Shown piece after piece: positions 16,458-24,845 of a DNA stretch of 64,000 bases (the stretch's first letter is position 1; each line of letters begins with the position of its first letter). The notes beneath the pieces were generated by a model, which had not been told where the DNA came from, made no database searches, and was given only the letters and a program-made list of their open reading frames with translations. The position numbers and the translations under genes are program-made. The DNA lies in the NCBI GenBank assembly GCA_031282245.1, contig JAITEB010000012.1, positions 1 through 64,000 of the forward strand. The letters are read 5' to 3'. Origin of the DNA: Oscillospiraceae bacterium. GTDB taxonomy: Bacteria > Bacillota > Clostridia > Oscillospirales > Ruminococcaceae.

Positions 16458-18129
16458 ACAGACAAATAATCAGTGGTGGAAAAGCGCCGCCGTCTACCAG
16501 ATATACCCGAAAAGCTTCTGCGATTCAAACGGCGACGGCATCGGCGACATTCCCGGAATTATATCAAAGCTGGATTACCTGAAAAATCTGGGTATAGACG
16601 TTCTGTGGCTTTCCCCGGTTTATAAAAGCCCCGGTTTTGACGGCGGCTATGATATAAGCGACTATCTTAATATAGATCCTGCTTTCGGCTCTATGGGGGA
16701 TTTCCGGCGCCTGCTGGAAGAGGTTCACTCCCGCGGGGCAAAGCTTATTATGGACTTGGTGGTCAATCACTCCTCAAACGAACATCCGTGGTTTATAGAA
16801 AGCTGTAAAAGCAAGGACAGCCCATATAGAGACTATTATATCTGGCGCGACGGCAAAAACGGCGGCCCGCCCAACAACTGGACAGACTTTTTCAGCGGCG
16901 CCTCCTGCTGGGAATACAGCGAAACGACAGGTCAATATAATCTGCACCTTTTCTCAAAGCGGCAGCCCGACTTGAACTGGGACAATCCCGCGCTCCGGCG
17001 GGAGATTTACTCCATGATGCGCCAATGGCTTGATATGGGCGTCGACGGTTTCCGCATGGACGTTATCAGCTATATTTCAAAGCCGGAAGGACTTCCGGAT
17101 GTGCGTGAGGGTCAGAGCGTTTCCGGCCTTTGCGCAAACGGCCCCCACGTGCATGAATATCTCCGGGAAATGCGCCGCGAGGTTCTTGATAAATACGACT
17201 GCATGACGGTGGGCGAAACCGCCGGCGTCACTGTGGAAGAAGCGAAAAAATACGCCAGTCTCAGCGGCGATGAGCTGAACATGGTCTTTCACTTCGAGGC
17301 GAACGATCTTGACGGCGGGGAGAACTACAAATGGAACAAAAACAAAATCGAGCTGCCCGGCCTGAAACAGGTTTACACAAAATGGCAGAAAGAGCTTTCC
17401 GGCAAAGCCTGGAACAGCCTGTATCTCTCAAATCACGACCAGCCCCGGAGCGTCTCCCGCCTTGGCAGCGAGCTTGAAGAATACCGCGAACGCTCGCAGA
17501 AACTGCTTGCGACATGCGCTTATCTTATGCAGGGCACGCCCTTTATCTATCAGGGCGAGGAACTGGCGATGACGAGCCGCCGCTTTGCTTCCCCCGATGA
17601 ACTGCGCGACATCGAGGGGATAAACGCCTATAAAAGCCTGATAAAAGACGGCCTTTCCCAAAGCGAGGCAATGGAAATCGTCAGTCTGCGCGGCCGCGAC
17701 AGCGCCCGAACGCCCATGCAGTGGTCGGGGGAACCCGGGGCGGGATTTACTTCCGGCGTTCCCTGGCTGAAAATCAACGGGAACTACGCCAAGATCAACG
17801 CCGCGGAACAAGTCGCAAGGCCGGATTCGGTTTATAATTATTACAGGCGGCTTATCGCCCTGCGCAAATCCGACCCGGTTTTCACCGACGGCGAATATGT
17901 CCCAATATTTGAGGAGCGCGGGGATGTTTTCGCTTATCTGCGCGTTTGCGGCGGCAAAAGCATAGCGGTTCTTGGAAATTACTCGGCGAAGCAGGTTTCC
18001 GCCGTCGTTAGCAATATTTCCGCGGAAATCATGCCCAGAGCGCTGATTGGCAATATTAAAAGCTCCGTTTATCTGACAACCGGTATTTTACAGCCGTACG
18101 AAGCAATCGTTCTGGAAATAAACGCCTAA
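16447..18129 (+). CDS. GH13 alpha-glucosidase (oligo-1,6-glucosidase-like)
   Basis: A cytoplasmic GH13 enzyme of 560 residues that releases glucose from short alpha-glucosides. The four conserved regions are present: DLVVNHSS (about 103-110), GFRMDV with nucleophile D205, VGETAG with acid E257 and NHDQPR with D331. The residue after the nucleophile is Val. In isomaltase-type enzymes Val at this position goes with alpha-1,6 preference. It starts inside the end of the preceding hydrolase gene (11-base overlap). Its TAA stop overlaps the TAG stop of the convergent XRE gene. A second GH13 of the same type is at 30410-32029. Confidence 0.95.
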   Translation: MTDKQTNNQWWKSAAVYQIYPKSFCDSNGDGIGDIPGIISKLDYLKNLGIDVLWLSPVYKSPGFDGGYDISDYLNIDPAFGSMGDFRRLLEEVHSRGAKLIMDLVVNHSSNEHPWFIESCKSKDSPYRDYYIWRDGKNGGPPNNWTDFFSGASCWEYSETTGQYNLHLFSKRQPDLNWDNPALRREIYSMMRQWLDMGVDGFRMDVISYISKPEGLPDVREGQSVSGLCANGPHVHEYLREMRREVLDKYDCMTVGETAGVTVEEAKKYASLSGDELNMVFHFEANDLDGGENYKWNKNKIELPGLKQVYTKWQKELSGKAWNSLYLSNHDQPRSVSRLGSELEEYRERSQKLLATCAYLMQGTPFIYQGEELAMTSRRFASPDELRDIEGINAYKSLIKDGLSQSEAMEIVSLRGRDSARTPMQWSGEPGAGFTSGVPWLKINGNYAKINAAEQVARPDSVYNYYRRLIALRKSDPVFTDGEYVPIFEERGDVFAYLRVCGGKSIAVLGNYSAKQVSAVVSNISAEIMPRALIGNIKSSVYLTTGILQPYEAIVLEINA

Positions 18130-18464
18130 TCTTTGCGCTCTTTCAGATATATTTCCACGGCTTCGTCAAGAATTTTAAAAAGCGCGTTCTTGGCCTCCGG
18201 GCTTATGCCTTCTGATTTTCTGGCAAGCGACACAAATTCCGGGGGCATGTCGCTGTAGCCGCATTTTATCATCAGAGTTTCTTTGTCAACTCCCAAAGCC
18301 GCCGCCAGCTTGACCAGCGTCCGGGGATCCGGCGCGACCAGATCCGCTTCTATGCGGCTGACTGTCGAATTTGTAAGGTCTGTCCTCAGCGCAAGCGCGC
18401 GCTGGCTCAGGCCTTTTTCGTTTCTCAGGCTTTCCAGATATTTCCCAAAGCTTATCTCATACAT
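18126..18464 (-). CDS. XRE-family transcriptional regulator
   Basis: A 112-residue repressor-like protein. The ATG at 18462-18464 is preceded by AAAGGGGAG, so I prefer it to an upstream GTG. The N-terminal helix-turn-helix spans about 7-62: FGKYLESLRNEKGLSQRALA, then NSTVSRIEADLVAPDPRTLVKLAAALGV. The C-terminal part (EGISPEAKNALFKILDEAVEIYLKER) is helical and probably dimerises. It is divergent from the phage-type lysis genes, and TGCAACA repeats flank their promoter, so it most likely controls them; that is inference. It converges with the GH13 gene, the two stop codons overlapping at 18126-18129. Confidence 0.88.
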   Translation of the reverse strand: MYEISFGKYLESLRNEKGLSQRALALRTDLTNSTVSRIEADLVAPDPRTLVKLAAALGVDKETLMIKCGYSDMPPEFVSLARKSEGISPEAKNALFKILDEAVEIYLKERKD

Positions 18465-18511
18465 TTGAGAACTCCCCTTTTTATCTGATTTTAGCACAGC
18501 TGTTTTTTTTG

Positions 18512-18597
18512 TGCAACATTTTGATTGAAATTTTTATTTTGCGTCTTGCATTCAAGCCATAAAAATGCTATAATTAAATTGTTCCACAAATGCAACA
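18512..18597. promoter_or_regulatory. TGCAACA repeats flanking the lysis-module promoter
   Basis: TGCAACA occurs at 18512-18518 and 18591-18597. The second copy is half of an imperfect dyad with TGTTCCA (18580-18586) across CAAA. Both flank the promoter and lie between the divergent XRE gene and the lysis genes, so they are candidate repressor sites. Confidence 0.4.
18546..18574 (+). promoter_or_regulatory. Promoter of the lysis module
   Basis: TTGCAT (18546-18551) and TATAAT (18569-18574) are spaced by 17 bases, with TGC just before the -10 box. It sits about 35 bases upstream of the first lysis-module gene. Confidence 0.75.
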
Positions 18598-18608
18598 CAA
18601 GGAGGGAT

Positions 18609-18893
18609 TTGATAAACACAGCGCTGATTATAGAAATAGCGGCGGGGCTGCTTACGATAATTGGCACGATTGCCGCCAACTTTATACAAAACAGCCGCAG
18701 GGACGAAATCCAGGACGAAAGATTAAAACACATTGAGCAAATGGTTCTGGAAAAAATCGACAACCTGCGTACAAAAGTAGAAAAGCACAACGAGCTTGTG
18801 GAGCGCATGTACAAGGCCGAGGGAGCCATCGTCGAAAACGCAATGCGCATAAAAGCAATTGAAAAACAATCACCCAATCGAAAGGAAGCGTGA
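18609..18893 (+). CDS. XhlA-like phage protein (membrane helix plus coiled coil)
   Basis: A protein of about 94 residues with one hydrophobic helix (about 4-26, ALIIEIAAGLLTIIGTIAA) followed by a charged, heptad-like segment (KHIEQMVLEKIDNLRTKVEK). This is the build of XhlA/hemolysin-type proteins found beside phage holins, where they assist membrane disruption. Assignment rests on shape and context, not a diagnostic motif. GGAGG (18601-18605) lies only 3 bases before the TTG at 18609 but 6 before an in-frame ATA at 18612, so the true initiator may be ATA. The next gene, a holin fusion, starts 3 bases after its stop. Confidence 0.65.
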   Translation: MINTALIIEIAAGLLTIIGTIAANFIQNSRRDEIQDERLKHIEQMVLEKIDNLRTKVEKHNELVERMYKAEGAIVENAMRIKAIEKQSPNRKEA

Positions 18894-18896
18894 AAA

Positions 18897-19802
18897 ATTA
18901 ACAAAAACGAAATAGCGGAACTTATAATAGAAATTTTGGCGCTCGCCATTGCCGCGCTGGTCAGCCGGTATATCATCCCATGGCTGAAAAGCAATCTGAC
19001 GGCTCAGCAGGCCGAAACGCTGGTCAGCGCGGCGGAACAGATTTTCGGCTCCTCAGTGGGAAAGGCGAAAAGCGACTATGTTGCCGCGCAGCTTGCCGAA
19101 AGCGGGGTAAAAATCACCCCGGCGCTGGAATCGCAGATAGAAGCCGCCGTTTTAAACCTGCCGCAGCCGCAGTCCGGGCTGACCGCCGCGCAGGGCGAAT
19201 TTATCGCAAAGCTTGCCCCGGCGGCGCAGGCGGAGTGGCGGAGGGGAAAGATACTGCCCTCGCTTACAATCGCTCAGGCCATTCTTGAATCGGGCTGGGG
19301 AAAGTCCGGCCTGGCTCAAAAAGCGAACAACCTGTTCGGCATAAAAACCGGGAGCAACTGGCAGGGAAAAACCATCAATTCCAAAACCTGGGAAATCATT
19401 GACGGCAGGCGCGTTGACTGCATCGGGGAATTCCGCGTCTATGAAAGCTGGGCGGATTCGGTCCGGGATCACACCGATTTTCTTGCGGGCCTTTCCAGAT
19501 ACAAAAAAGTGGTCGGGGAAACAAGCTACAAGAATGCGTGTCAGGCCGTCCACGAGGCGGGATACGCGACGGCGACGGATTACTCGGCGGCCCTTATAAA
19601 GCTGATTGAGCGTTACGGCCTGAACCAGTATGACGGAGTGGGCGGCGAGAGGATTTACACAGTGCGGACCGGGGACAGCTTTTGGAAAATTGCGCAGGAA
19701 CAGCTTGGCGGCGGCGAACGCTATGCGGAGCTGGCGGCGTTCAACGGGCTTGACCCGGAAAGCGTCATCGTGCCGGGACAGACGCTCAGAATACCAGAAT
19801 AA
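18897..19802 (+). CDS. Fused LLH-family holin, glucosaminidase (GH73-like) and LysM protein
   Basis: A 301-residue chain that joins three functions usually encoded separately. Residues 1-90 match the phage LLH holin: a membrane helix (about 10-30), IIPWLKS, LVSAAEQIFG, KSDYVAAQL and IEAAVLNL. Residues about 95-245 are a bacterial glucosaminidase domain with ILESGWGKSG (likely catalytic E131), NNLFGIK, FRVYESWADSVRDH and AGYATATDYS. Residues 253-300 are a LysM peptidoglycan-binding repeat (YTVRTGDSFWKIAQ, VPGQTLRIP). The start is odd: the frame opens after a stop at 18891, and AAGGAAG is 8 bases before ATT, while the first standard codon (TTG 18936) would remove 13 residues and lies far from the ribosome site. 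No other phage genes are near apart from the XhlA-like partner. Confidence 0.85.
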   Translation: MNKNEIAELIIEILALAIAALVSRYIIPWLKSNLTAQQAETLVSAAEQIFGSSVGKAKSDYVAAQLAESGVKITPALESQIEAAVLNLPQPQSGLTAAQGEFIAKLAPAAQAEWRRGKILPSLTIAQAILESGWGKSGLAQKANNLFGIKTGSNWQGKTINSKTWEIIDGRRVDCIGEFRVYESWADSVRDHTDFLAGLSRYKKVVGETSYKNACQAVHEAGYATATDYSAALIKLIERYGLNQYDGVGGERIYTVRTGDSFWKIAQEQLGGGERYAELAAFNGLDPESVIVPGQTLRIPE

Positions 19803-19806
19803 TCAT

Positions 19807-19840
19807 AAGGCCGGGAGCTTTTCCCGGCCTTATTCCTGAT
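19807..19840 (+). terminator. Rho-independent terminator after the lysis module
   Basis: AAGGCCGGGA and TCCCGGCCTT form a 10-bp stem (19807-19831), followed by an interrupted T-rich tract. Confidence 0.75.
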
Positions 19841-19955
19841 TTTAATTTCCAGTCAGGTAAAGACAAAAATTACAAATTTTATATTTTCAGGAATATTATT
19901 AATCAGGAAAAAATATAAATTAATAAAAAATAAAAAATTATAATAATAAAAAACC

Positions 19956-19984
19956 TTGCTACTTTTACAAGATAATTGTAAAAT
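19956..19984 (+). promoter_or_regulatory. Promoter with overlapping 8-bp dyad
   Basis: TTGCTA (19956-19961) and TAAAAT (19979-19984) are 17 bases apart. TTTTACAA (19963-19970) and TTGTAAAA (19976-19983) form a perfect inverted repeat around GATAA, covering the spacer and -10 box, as an operator would. Confidence 0.6.
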
Positions 19985-20005
19985 ATAAGCGAAAGGTTTT
20001 TTTGT

Positions 20006-21286
20006 TTGGAGCTGATTTTTCTGTCTTTACAAATATTTAGATTTATGCCGATATTTTTTTGTCTTGCACTTGTTTTAGCGCTGTTTTCCTGCGCAAAAGC
20101 AGATATTCCCCAGGAATCGTCTTATTTCGTGAACGAAGATTCGTTCCCAAAGGAAAGCCCGGCGGTTTTGCCGCAAGCCCCCGCCCAAAATCTGTTTGAT
20201 TTCAAAGCTGTATGGATTTCTTATCTTGAGTACGAGACTCTCCTGAAAGGCAAGGACGAAGACGGCGCCCGCGCCGCCATTGACGAAGCTTTTGCGGAAA
20301 TAAAAGCCCTGGGGCTGAACGCCGTGATTGTTCATGTCCGGCCTTTCTCGGACGCTTTGTACAGGTCGGAGCTGTTCCCATGGTCGCATGTACTTACGGG
20401 CGCTCAGGGCGCAGACCCCGGCTATGACCCGCTTGAACTGATGGCGGAGGCTGCGGAAAGGCATTCGCTGGAGATTCACGCGTGGATAAACCCCTACAGG
20501 ATTAAAATATATGACCGTCCTCCCGCGCTTGTTTCCGGGACAGTCGTTTCGGAATGGTCGGAAGAGAACGACGGTAAAATATGGTCGGATAATGACGGAA
20601 TTTACTTCAATCCTTCCCGGCAGGAAGTGCGCGACCTGATAAGCGGCGGCGTCAAAGAAATCATCTCTAATTATGATGTGGACGGCATACAGTTTGACGA
20701 TTATTTTTATCCCCCAAACGCGTCAGACTTTGACGGCCAGGATTATCAGGACTATCAGAACAGCGGCGGCTCTCTTTCTCTTGAGGACTGGCGGATAGAG
20801 AACATAAACGCGCTTATCCGGGAGGTTTACGCGGCGGTCAAGGCTGAAAATCCGGCTCTTGTTTTCGGAATAAGCCCGCAGGGCGCCATCGAAAGCAATT
20901 ACGCCCATCAATACGCCGACGTTATCACTTGGATCAAAAAGCCTGGCTATATTGATTATATCATGCCGCAGGTATATTACGGCTTTAAAAACGAATCGCA
21001 CCCTTTTGAGAAGACTGTTGCGCAGTGGAGGGAACTGACAGCCGGAAGTCCCGTCAGGCTTTATATCGGGCTTGCGGCGTATAAAATCGCTCTGGAGGAC
21101 GATTGGGCGGGCAGCGGTTCAACTGAATGGCTGGACTATGGAAATATTATAGCCCGGCAGATTGAAGAGGCGCAGGCGCAAGGCGCGCAGGGTTTTGCGC
21201 TTTACCGTTATGATTCTGTTTTCAAGCCCGAAGAAGAGGTGCGTGAGGCAGTTACGCAGGAAATCGCATCAATGCTCATGGGATAG
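20006..21286 (+). CDS. GHL10 (DUF187-type) glycoside-hydrolase-like lipoprotein
   Basis: A 426-residue secreted protein with a signal peptide ending in LFSC (C29), so a lipoprotein. The rest is one glycosyl-hydrolase-like family 10 domain: FKAVWISYLEYETL (about 70), ALGLNAVIVHVRPFSDALY (about 105), HAWINPYRIK (about 158), VDGIQFDDYFYP (about 230) and IDYIMPQVYYGF (about 317). Family members are thought to act on peptidoglycan or surface glycans, but the activity is little studied. TTG at 20006 follows GAAAGG with a 9-base spacing; an internal ATG (residue 14) would still give a short signal. The next gene encodes an amidase with a related domain, so joint cell-wall work is likely. Confidence 0.88.
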   Translation: MELIFLSLQIFRFMPIFFCLALVLALFSCAKADIPQESSYFVNEDSFPKESPAVLPQAPAQNLFDFKAVWISYLEYETLLKGKDEDGARAAIDEAFAEIKALGLNAVIVHVRPFSDALYRSELFPWSHVLTGAQGADPGYDPLELMAEAAERHSLEIHAWINPYRIKIYDRPPALVSGTVVSEWSEENDGKIWSDNDGIYFNPSRQEVRDLISGGVKEIISNYDVDGIQFDDYFYPPNASDFDGQDYQDYQNSGGSLSLEDWRIENINALIREVYAAVKAENPALVFGISPQGAIESNYAHQYADVITWIKKPGYIDYIMPQVYYGFKNESHPFEKTVAQWRELTAGSPVRLYIGLAAYKIALEDDWAGSGSTEWLDYGNIIARQIEEAQAQGAQGFALYRYDSVFKPEEEVREAVTQEIASMLMG

Positions 21287-21410
21287 CAGGGGCGAGTTGC
21301 GTTCGCCCGCTCCGCAGATAACCTGAAAAAAAGCTTTGTGCGGGGAGATCAAAAATACAAAATCAAAAACAAAGTCTCAGGATGTTCTAAACCAGAACGG
21401 AGGAAACAGC

Positions 21411-24400
21411 ATGTCAAATAACACAGGAAACAGAAGCAACGGAAAATTGGTCATAACACTGATTTCTGTCGCCGTTTTTCTGCTGGCAAGCGGGCTGACG
21501 ATTGCAATCGCGATTTCCGGCAAACTTTTGCCTGACAAAAACAAGAACAACAGTTCCGGCGGCGGTTTTTCTTCATCGCCGTCAGATTCCGGAAGCCTGC
21601 CCAATCCCGGCGGCGCGGGCAATTCCAGCTATGAAAGCGTTGACGATTTTATCCCGGTTTTCCCGGGCGGCGACGAAAACTCGCAGGACACAAGCGCCAA
21701 GGATCCGGAGGGACTTAATCCCGGAGACGTGGCGGGAGAAAATTCCGCCGAAACCGCTTCGCAGGTGGCCGTTCCGCCGCTTGGCGCGGGGGACAAGCCT
21801 TCTGTCATGAGGGCTTCGCTCTGGATCCCCGGCGAAAATTTTCTGCTCAACCCCGACCAGGAAACGGTCGGAGACGTATATGGCCAGATTGATAAACTGT
21901 TTGAAGACACAAAGCTGCTTTCTTTTAATACTGTGATAGTCGGGTTAAATCTCGACGGTCGGGTTATATATAACTCCGGGCAGTTCGCCGGCGTTCACAG
22001 CGAGGATTATTTCAGATATATTATTCAAAAGGCCGAAGAAAATAAGCTTTACGTTTATGCCCTTTATGAACCTCTTGCCCCTGCGCCGGACGGCTCCGAG
22101 ACGGACGGAAGTCTTGCGGCAAAGCTGCAGACTTTCACCGGCGCCTCTATGGACGCGCTCAGGAGCGAAGCCGAGGATTTCGCCTCCGCATACGAACCCA
22201 GCGGCTTTATTATCACAGGCTACGACAACCCGGTGAACGGCGGCAGCTACGGCAGCTACAGCGCGTTCGGGATGTCCATGGGCTTTGAAAATTACCTGCG
22301 CTCCTGCTCCGAGACGGCGGTCAGGGCCATTTCGGACACTTTGCGCGCTGTCCGGCCAAAGTTCGATATCGGGCTGCTGACCGCCCCGGTTTGGGCGAAC
22401 AAAGCCCAAAACCCATCCGGGAGCGATACAGAAAGCGACTATCAGCAGCTTTATGACGGCTTTGCCGACACAAGAGCCTTTATTGATAAAGGCTATGTGG
22501 ATTTTATATTTGTACAGGACGCGCAAACTCTGCAAAGCGCGGAGGACGACGGGGACAATTTCACCGCCGCCGCAAACTGGTGGGATGCCCTTGCTTCTCA
22601 GTATGACCTGCCGCTTTATTTTGCCCTTGACTCGGAAAACACTGACGCCGCCCTTGCCAGCCGCGTTTTCAGCTTGAGCCGGCTCCCTGCGTACAAAGGG
22701 AGCGCCTTCACCTCTATAGAAAGTTTGGCGGCCAACACTGACGGCACGACGGCAAGTATTGTCGCCGCGCTGAAAGGCAGTGCGGCGGAGCTTCCCTCCC
22801 CGCCCGCCGAAAGCGGAGGCGGAGCTTCCTCCTCCTCATCATCATATGCCAGCTCAACCGGCTCAAACAGTTCAAAGGTCACGCAAAGCGCACCGCCGGT
22901 TTCGCGCCCCGCCGCTTCTTCTTCTGTTGCTTCTTCTTCGGCGGCGGCTTCTTCCCCGGTTTCCTCTGCGGCTTCTTCCTCGGAGAGCTTTCCCGCCTTT
23001 AAAATACTGTGGCCGCCGAATGCGGATTATACCACTGACACGCAGGAGATGACAATAACAGGTCAGGCCGACCCTGCCCAAAAGCTCTATCTTGGGGGCG
23101 AAGAAATAGCGGTTGACTCTTACGGCGATTTTTCTTACGAAGTTCTGCTGAGCATAGGACAGAATTCTTTTATTTTCAGGCAAGGCGAGAAATCCCTGAC
23201 TGTCAGCGTTTTCCGTCAGATTTATTTGATCAGCGCCGTTTCACACGCCGCGGGCGCAACTTTTGCCTATGACGGCGAAAGCGTCGTAACCGTTTGGGCG
23301 GACGTTCATAATCTCTGCTCGGCCGCCGCGGTTTCTTTCAGCGGTAAAGTATACAGCCTTACGCCTGCCGACGACCCGCCGTCAAAGGACGGTTATATGC
23401 GCATGGCGGCAAAGCTTAAGCTTCCCGCCTCGAAAGATCAGCCGGTCAGCCTTGGGCTGCTTACGTTCATGGCCAAGATGGGCGACGGCGAAGAAAGGGT
23501 TGAGGGTTCGGAGATAGTCCTCAACAAAAAATCCGCCGCCGGGGAGGAAGGCGACGATACGGGCAGTCCCGCCGAAAATCCCTCGCAGGAATTCTTAGAC
23601 GCATCATCCGACGAGAACTCTTCGCAGGAGGTTTCCAGTCAAGAAGAAAGACCCGGTGAGGGCGCTTCGCCGGTGAAAGCGGCGGGCAATCCGGTGAGGA
23701 TTACCAAAAAATACGCCGAAACTTTCCCCGCCAACATAGTGAACGACAATTCAAGCCCGAACCTTTTCCCCCTGCCTGCGGGCGCTCTGGACCGCATCGT
23801 ATCAAGTAAACTTACTTTCTATGTAGAAGCAAAAAATAAAACCATGGAGTATTACATACTCGCGAGCGGGAACAGGGTTTACGCCGAGGATCTGACAATC
23901 CTGAACGGCGTGACGCAATATACAAATATTGTAAAATCGCTCTCTATAAGCAACGACGGGTATTATACTTATGTAAAGTTTGATAATACTTCTCCGGTTT
24001 CGTATAAAATGTCGGTCAGCGGCAGCACGATAAGCGTTGAACTGCTTGACACTGTCTCGGTTTGCGGCTCTTTGAGCGGGCTGAACAAAAACCCGCTGTT
24101 TTCCTCGGCTGTGTGGTCGGGAAGCACTCTTAATCTTACGCTTAAATCAGTTCTGCTCGGCGTCACGCCGTCTTACAACGGCAGCCAGCTTGTGCTGAAA
24201 TTCCTGAACCCAGTCCCGCCCAGCCGCGCGACCGTCGTGCTTGACCCCGGGCATTCCGATTCCGACCCCGGGAGCGAAAATTCGCCCAAAGACGAGAGGG
24301 TCATGAACAGGGAACTTGCCGCGATTGTCAAATCAAAGCTGGAATCAAAAGGCGTGACTGTCAAAGTAATTCCCACGCCGGCAAAAATTTCTCTGCAGGA

Positions 24401-24788
24401 CCGCGTGGATTTTGCCGACAACGCTTATGCGGATCTTTTTGTCAGCATACACCACAACTCGAACCCGTCCTCCAGCCACACAGGAACAGAAGTATTTTAC
24501 TTCAACCGGCAGTCGAAGGCGCTTGCGACGGTGCTGTCCATGAATGTCAGCGACGCTTTGAGCACCAAAAACAGGGGCGCGAAGTTTCAGTATTATTATG
24601 TCACGCGTCACCAGCTCTTCCCCGCCGCGCTTGTGGAATGCGGCTTTATGACCAACCCGGCCGAATATGCAAAAATGCTCAGCGACCCGTATAAAAACGC
24701 AATGGCGCAGGGGATTGCGGACGGGATTGTTTCTTATCTCAACAGCAATTACGTTTCTTCCCCGACAGGAACGGATCAGGCGTGGTAA
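21411..24788 (+). CDS. Large surface N-acetylmuramoyl-L-alanine amidase with GHL10-like domain
   Basis: An 1125-residue multidomain protein. ATG 21411 follows GGAGG by 7 bases. Order: membrane anchor (about 13-35), Ser/Gly/Pro linker (40-125), a (beta/alpha)8-like domain (about 133-450; VMRASLWIPGENFLL, FNTVIVGLNLDGRVIY) resembling GHL10, a Ser-rich linker (about 460-525), an Ig/SH3-like module (about 527-610), a second linker, an AMIN-like beta region (about 760-937) and an Amidase_3 domain (about 940-1120). The amidase keeps its zinc and catalytic residues in LDPGHSDSDPG, NRELAAIV, SIHHNSN and VECGFMTN. It cuts the bond between MurNAc and stem peptide. The tandem of a glycosidase-like and an amidase domain in one chain is unusual. 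Confidence 0.9.
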   Translation: MSNNTGNRSNGKLVITLISVAVFLLASGLTIAIAISGKLLPDKNKNNSSGGGFSSSPSDSGSLPNPGGAGNSSYESVDDFIPVFPGGDENSQDTSAKDPEGLNPGDVAGENSAETASQVAVPPLGAGDKPSVMRASLWIPGENFLLNPDQETVGDVYGQIDKLFEDTKLLSFNTVIVGLNLDGRVIYNSGQFAGVHSEDYFRYIIQKAEENKLYVYALYEPLAPAPDGSETDGSLAAKLQTFTGASMDALRSEAEDFASAYEPSGFIITGYDNPVNGGSYGSYSAFGMSMGFENYLRSCSETAVRAISDTLRAVRPKFDIGLLTAPVWANKAQNPSGSDTESDYQQLYDGFADTRAFIDKGYVDFIFVQDAQTLQSAEDDGDNFTAAANWWDALASQYDLPLYFALDSENTDAALASRVFSLSRLPAYKGSAFTSIESLAANTDGTTASIVAALKGSAAELPSPPAESGGGASSSSSSYASSTGSNSSKVTQSAPPVSRPAASSSVASSSAAASSPVSSAASSSESFPAFKILWPPNADYTTDTQEMTITGQADPAQKLYLGGEEIAVDSYGDFSYEVLLSIGQNSFIFRQGEKSLTVSVFRQIYLISAVSHAAGATFAYDGESVVTVWADVHNLCSAAAVSFSGKVYSLTPADDPPSKDGYMRMAAKLKLPASKDQPVSLGLLTFMAKMGDGEERVEGSEIVLNKKSAAGEEGDDTGSPAENPSQEFLDASSDENSSQEVSSQEERPGEGASPVKAAGNPVRITKKYAETFPANIVNDNSSPNLFPLPAGALDRIVSSKLTFYVEAKNKTMEYYILASGNRVYAEDLTILNGVTQYTNIVKSLSISNDGYYTYVKFDNTSPVSYKMSVSGSTISVELLDTVSVCGSLSGLNKNPLFSSAVWSGSTLNLTLKSVLLGVTPSYNGSQLVLKFLNPVPPSRATVVLDPGHSDSDPGSENSPKDERVMNRELAAIVKSKLESKGVTVKVIPTPAKISLQDRVDFADNAYADLFVSIHHNSNPSSSHTGTEVFYFNRQSKALATVLSMNVSDALSTKNRGAKFQYYYVTRHQLFPAALVECGFMTNPAEYAKMLSDPYKNAMAQGIADGIVSYLNSNYVSSPTGTDQAW

Positions 24789-24802
24789 GGCGCGCAAACA
24801 CA

Positions 24803-24838
24803 GGGAGTGGGGGAGATCGTTTCCGGTCCCCCACTCCC
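24803..24838. terminator. Strong hairpin between convergent genes
   Basis: GGGAGTGGGGGA and TCCCCCACTCCC form a 12-bp stem between the amidase and the convergent lipoprotein gene. The T tract is weak on both sides, so terminator function is probable, not certain. Confidence 0.5.
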
Positions 24839-24845
24839 TCCGCAT

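Noticed and set aside
22790..22985. Dense Ser-codon repeats as a possible tandem repeat or slippage locus
   Set aside because: Codons vary (TCC, TCT, TCA, AGC) and no fixed unit repeats; it is a low-complexity linker.
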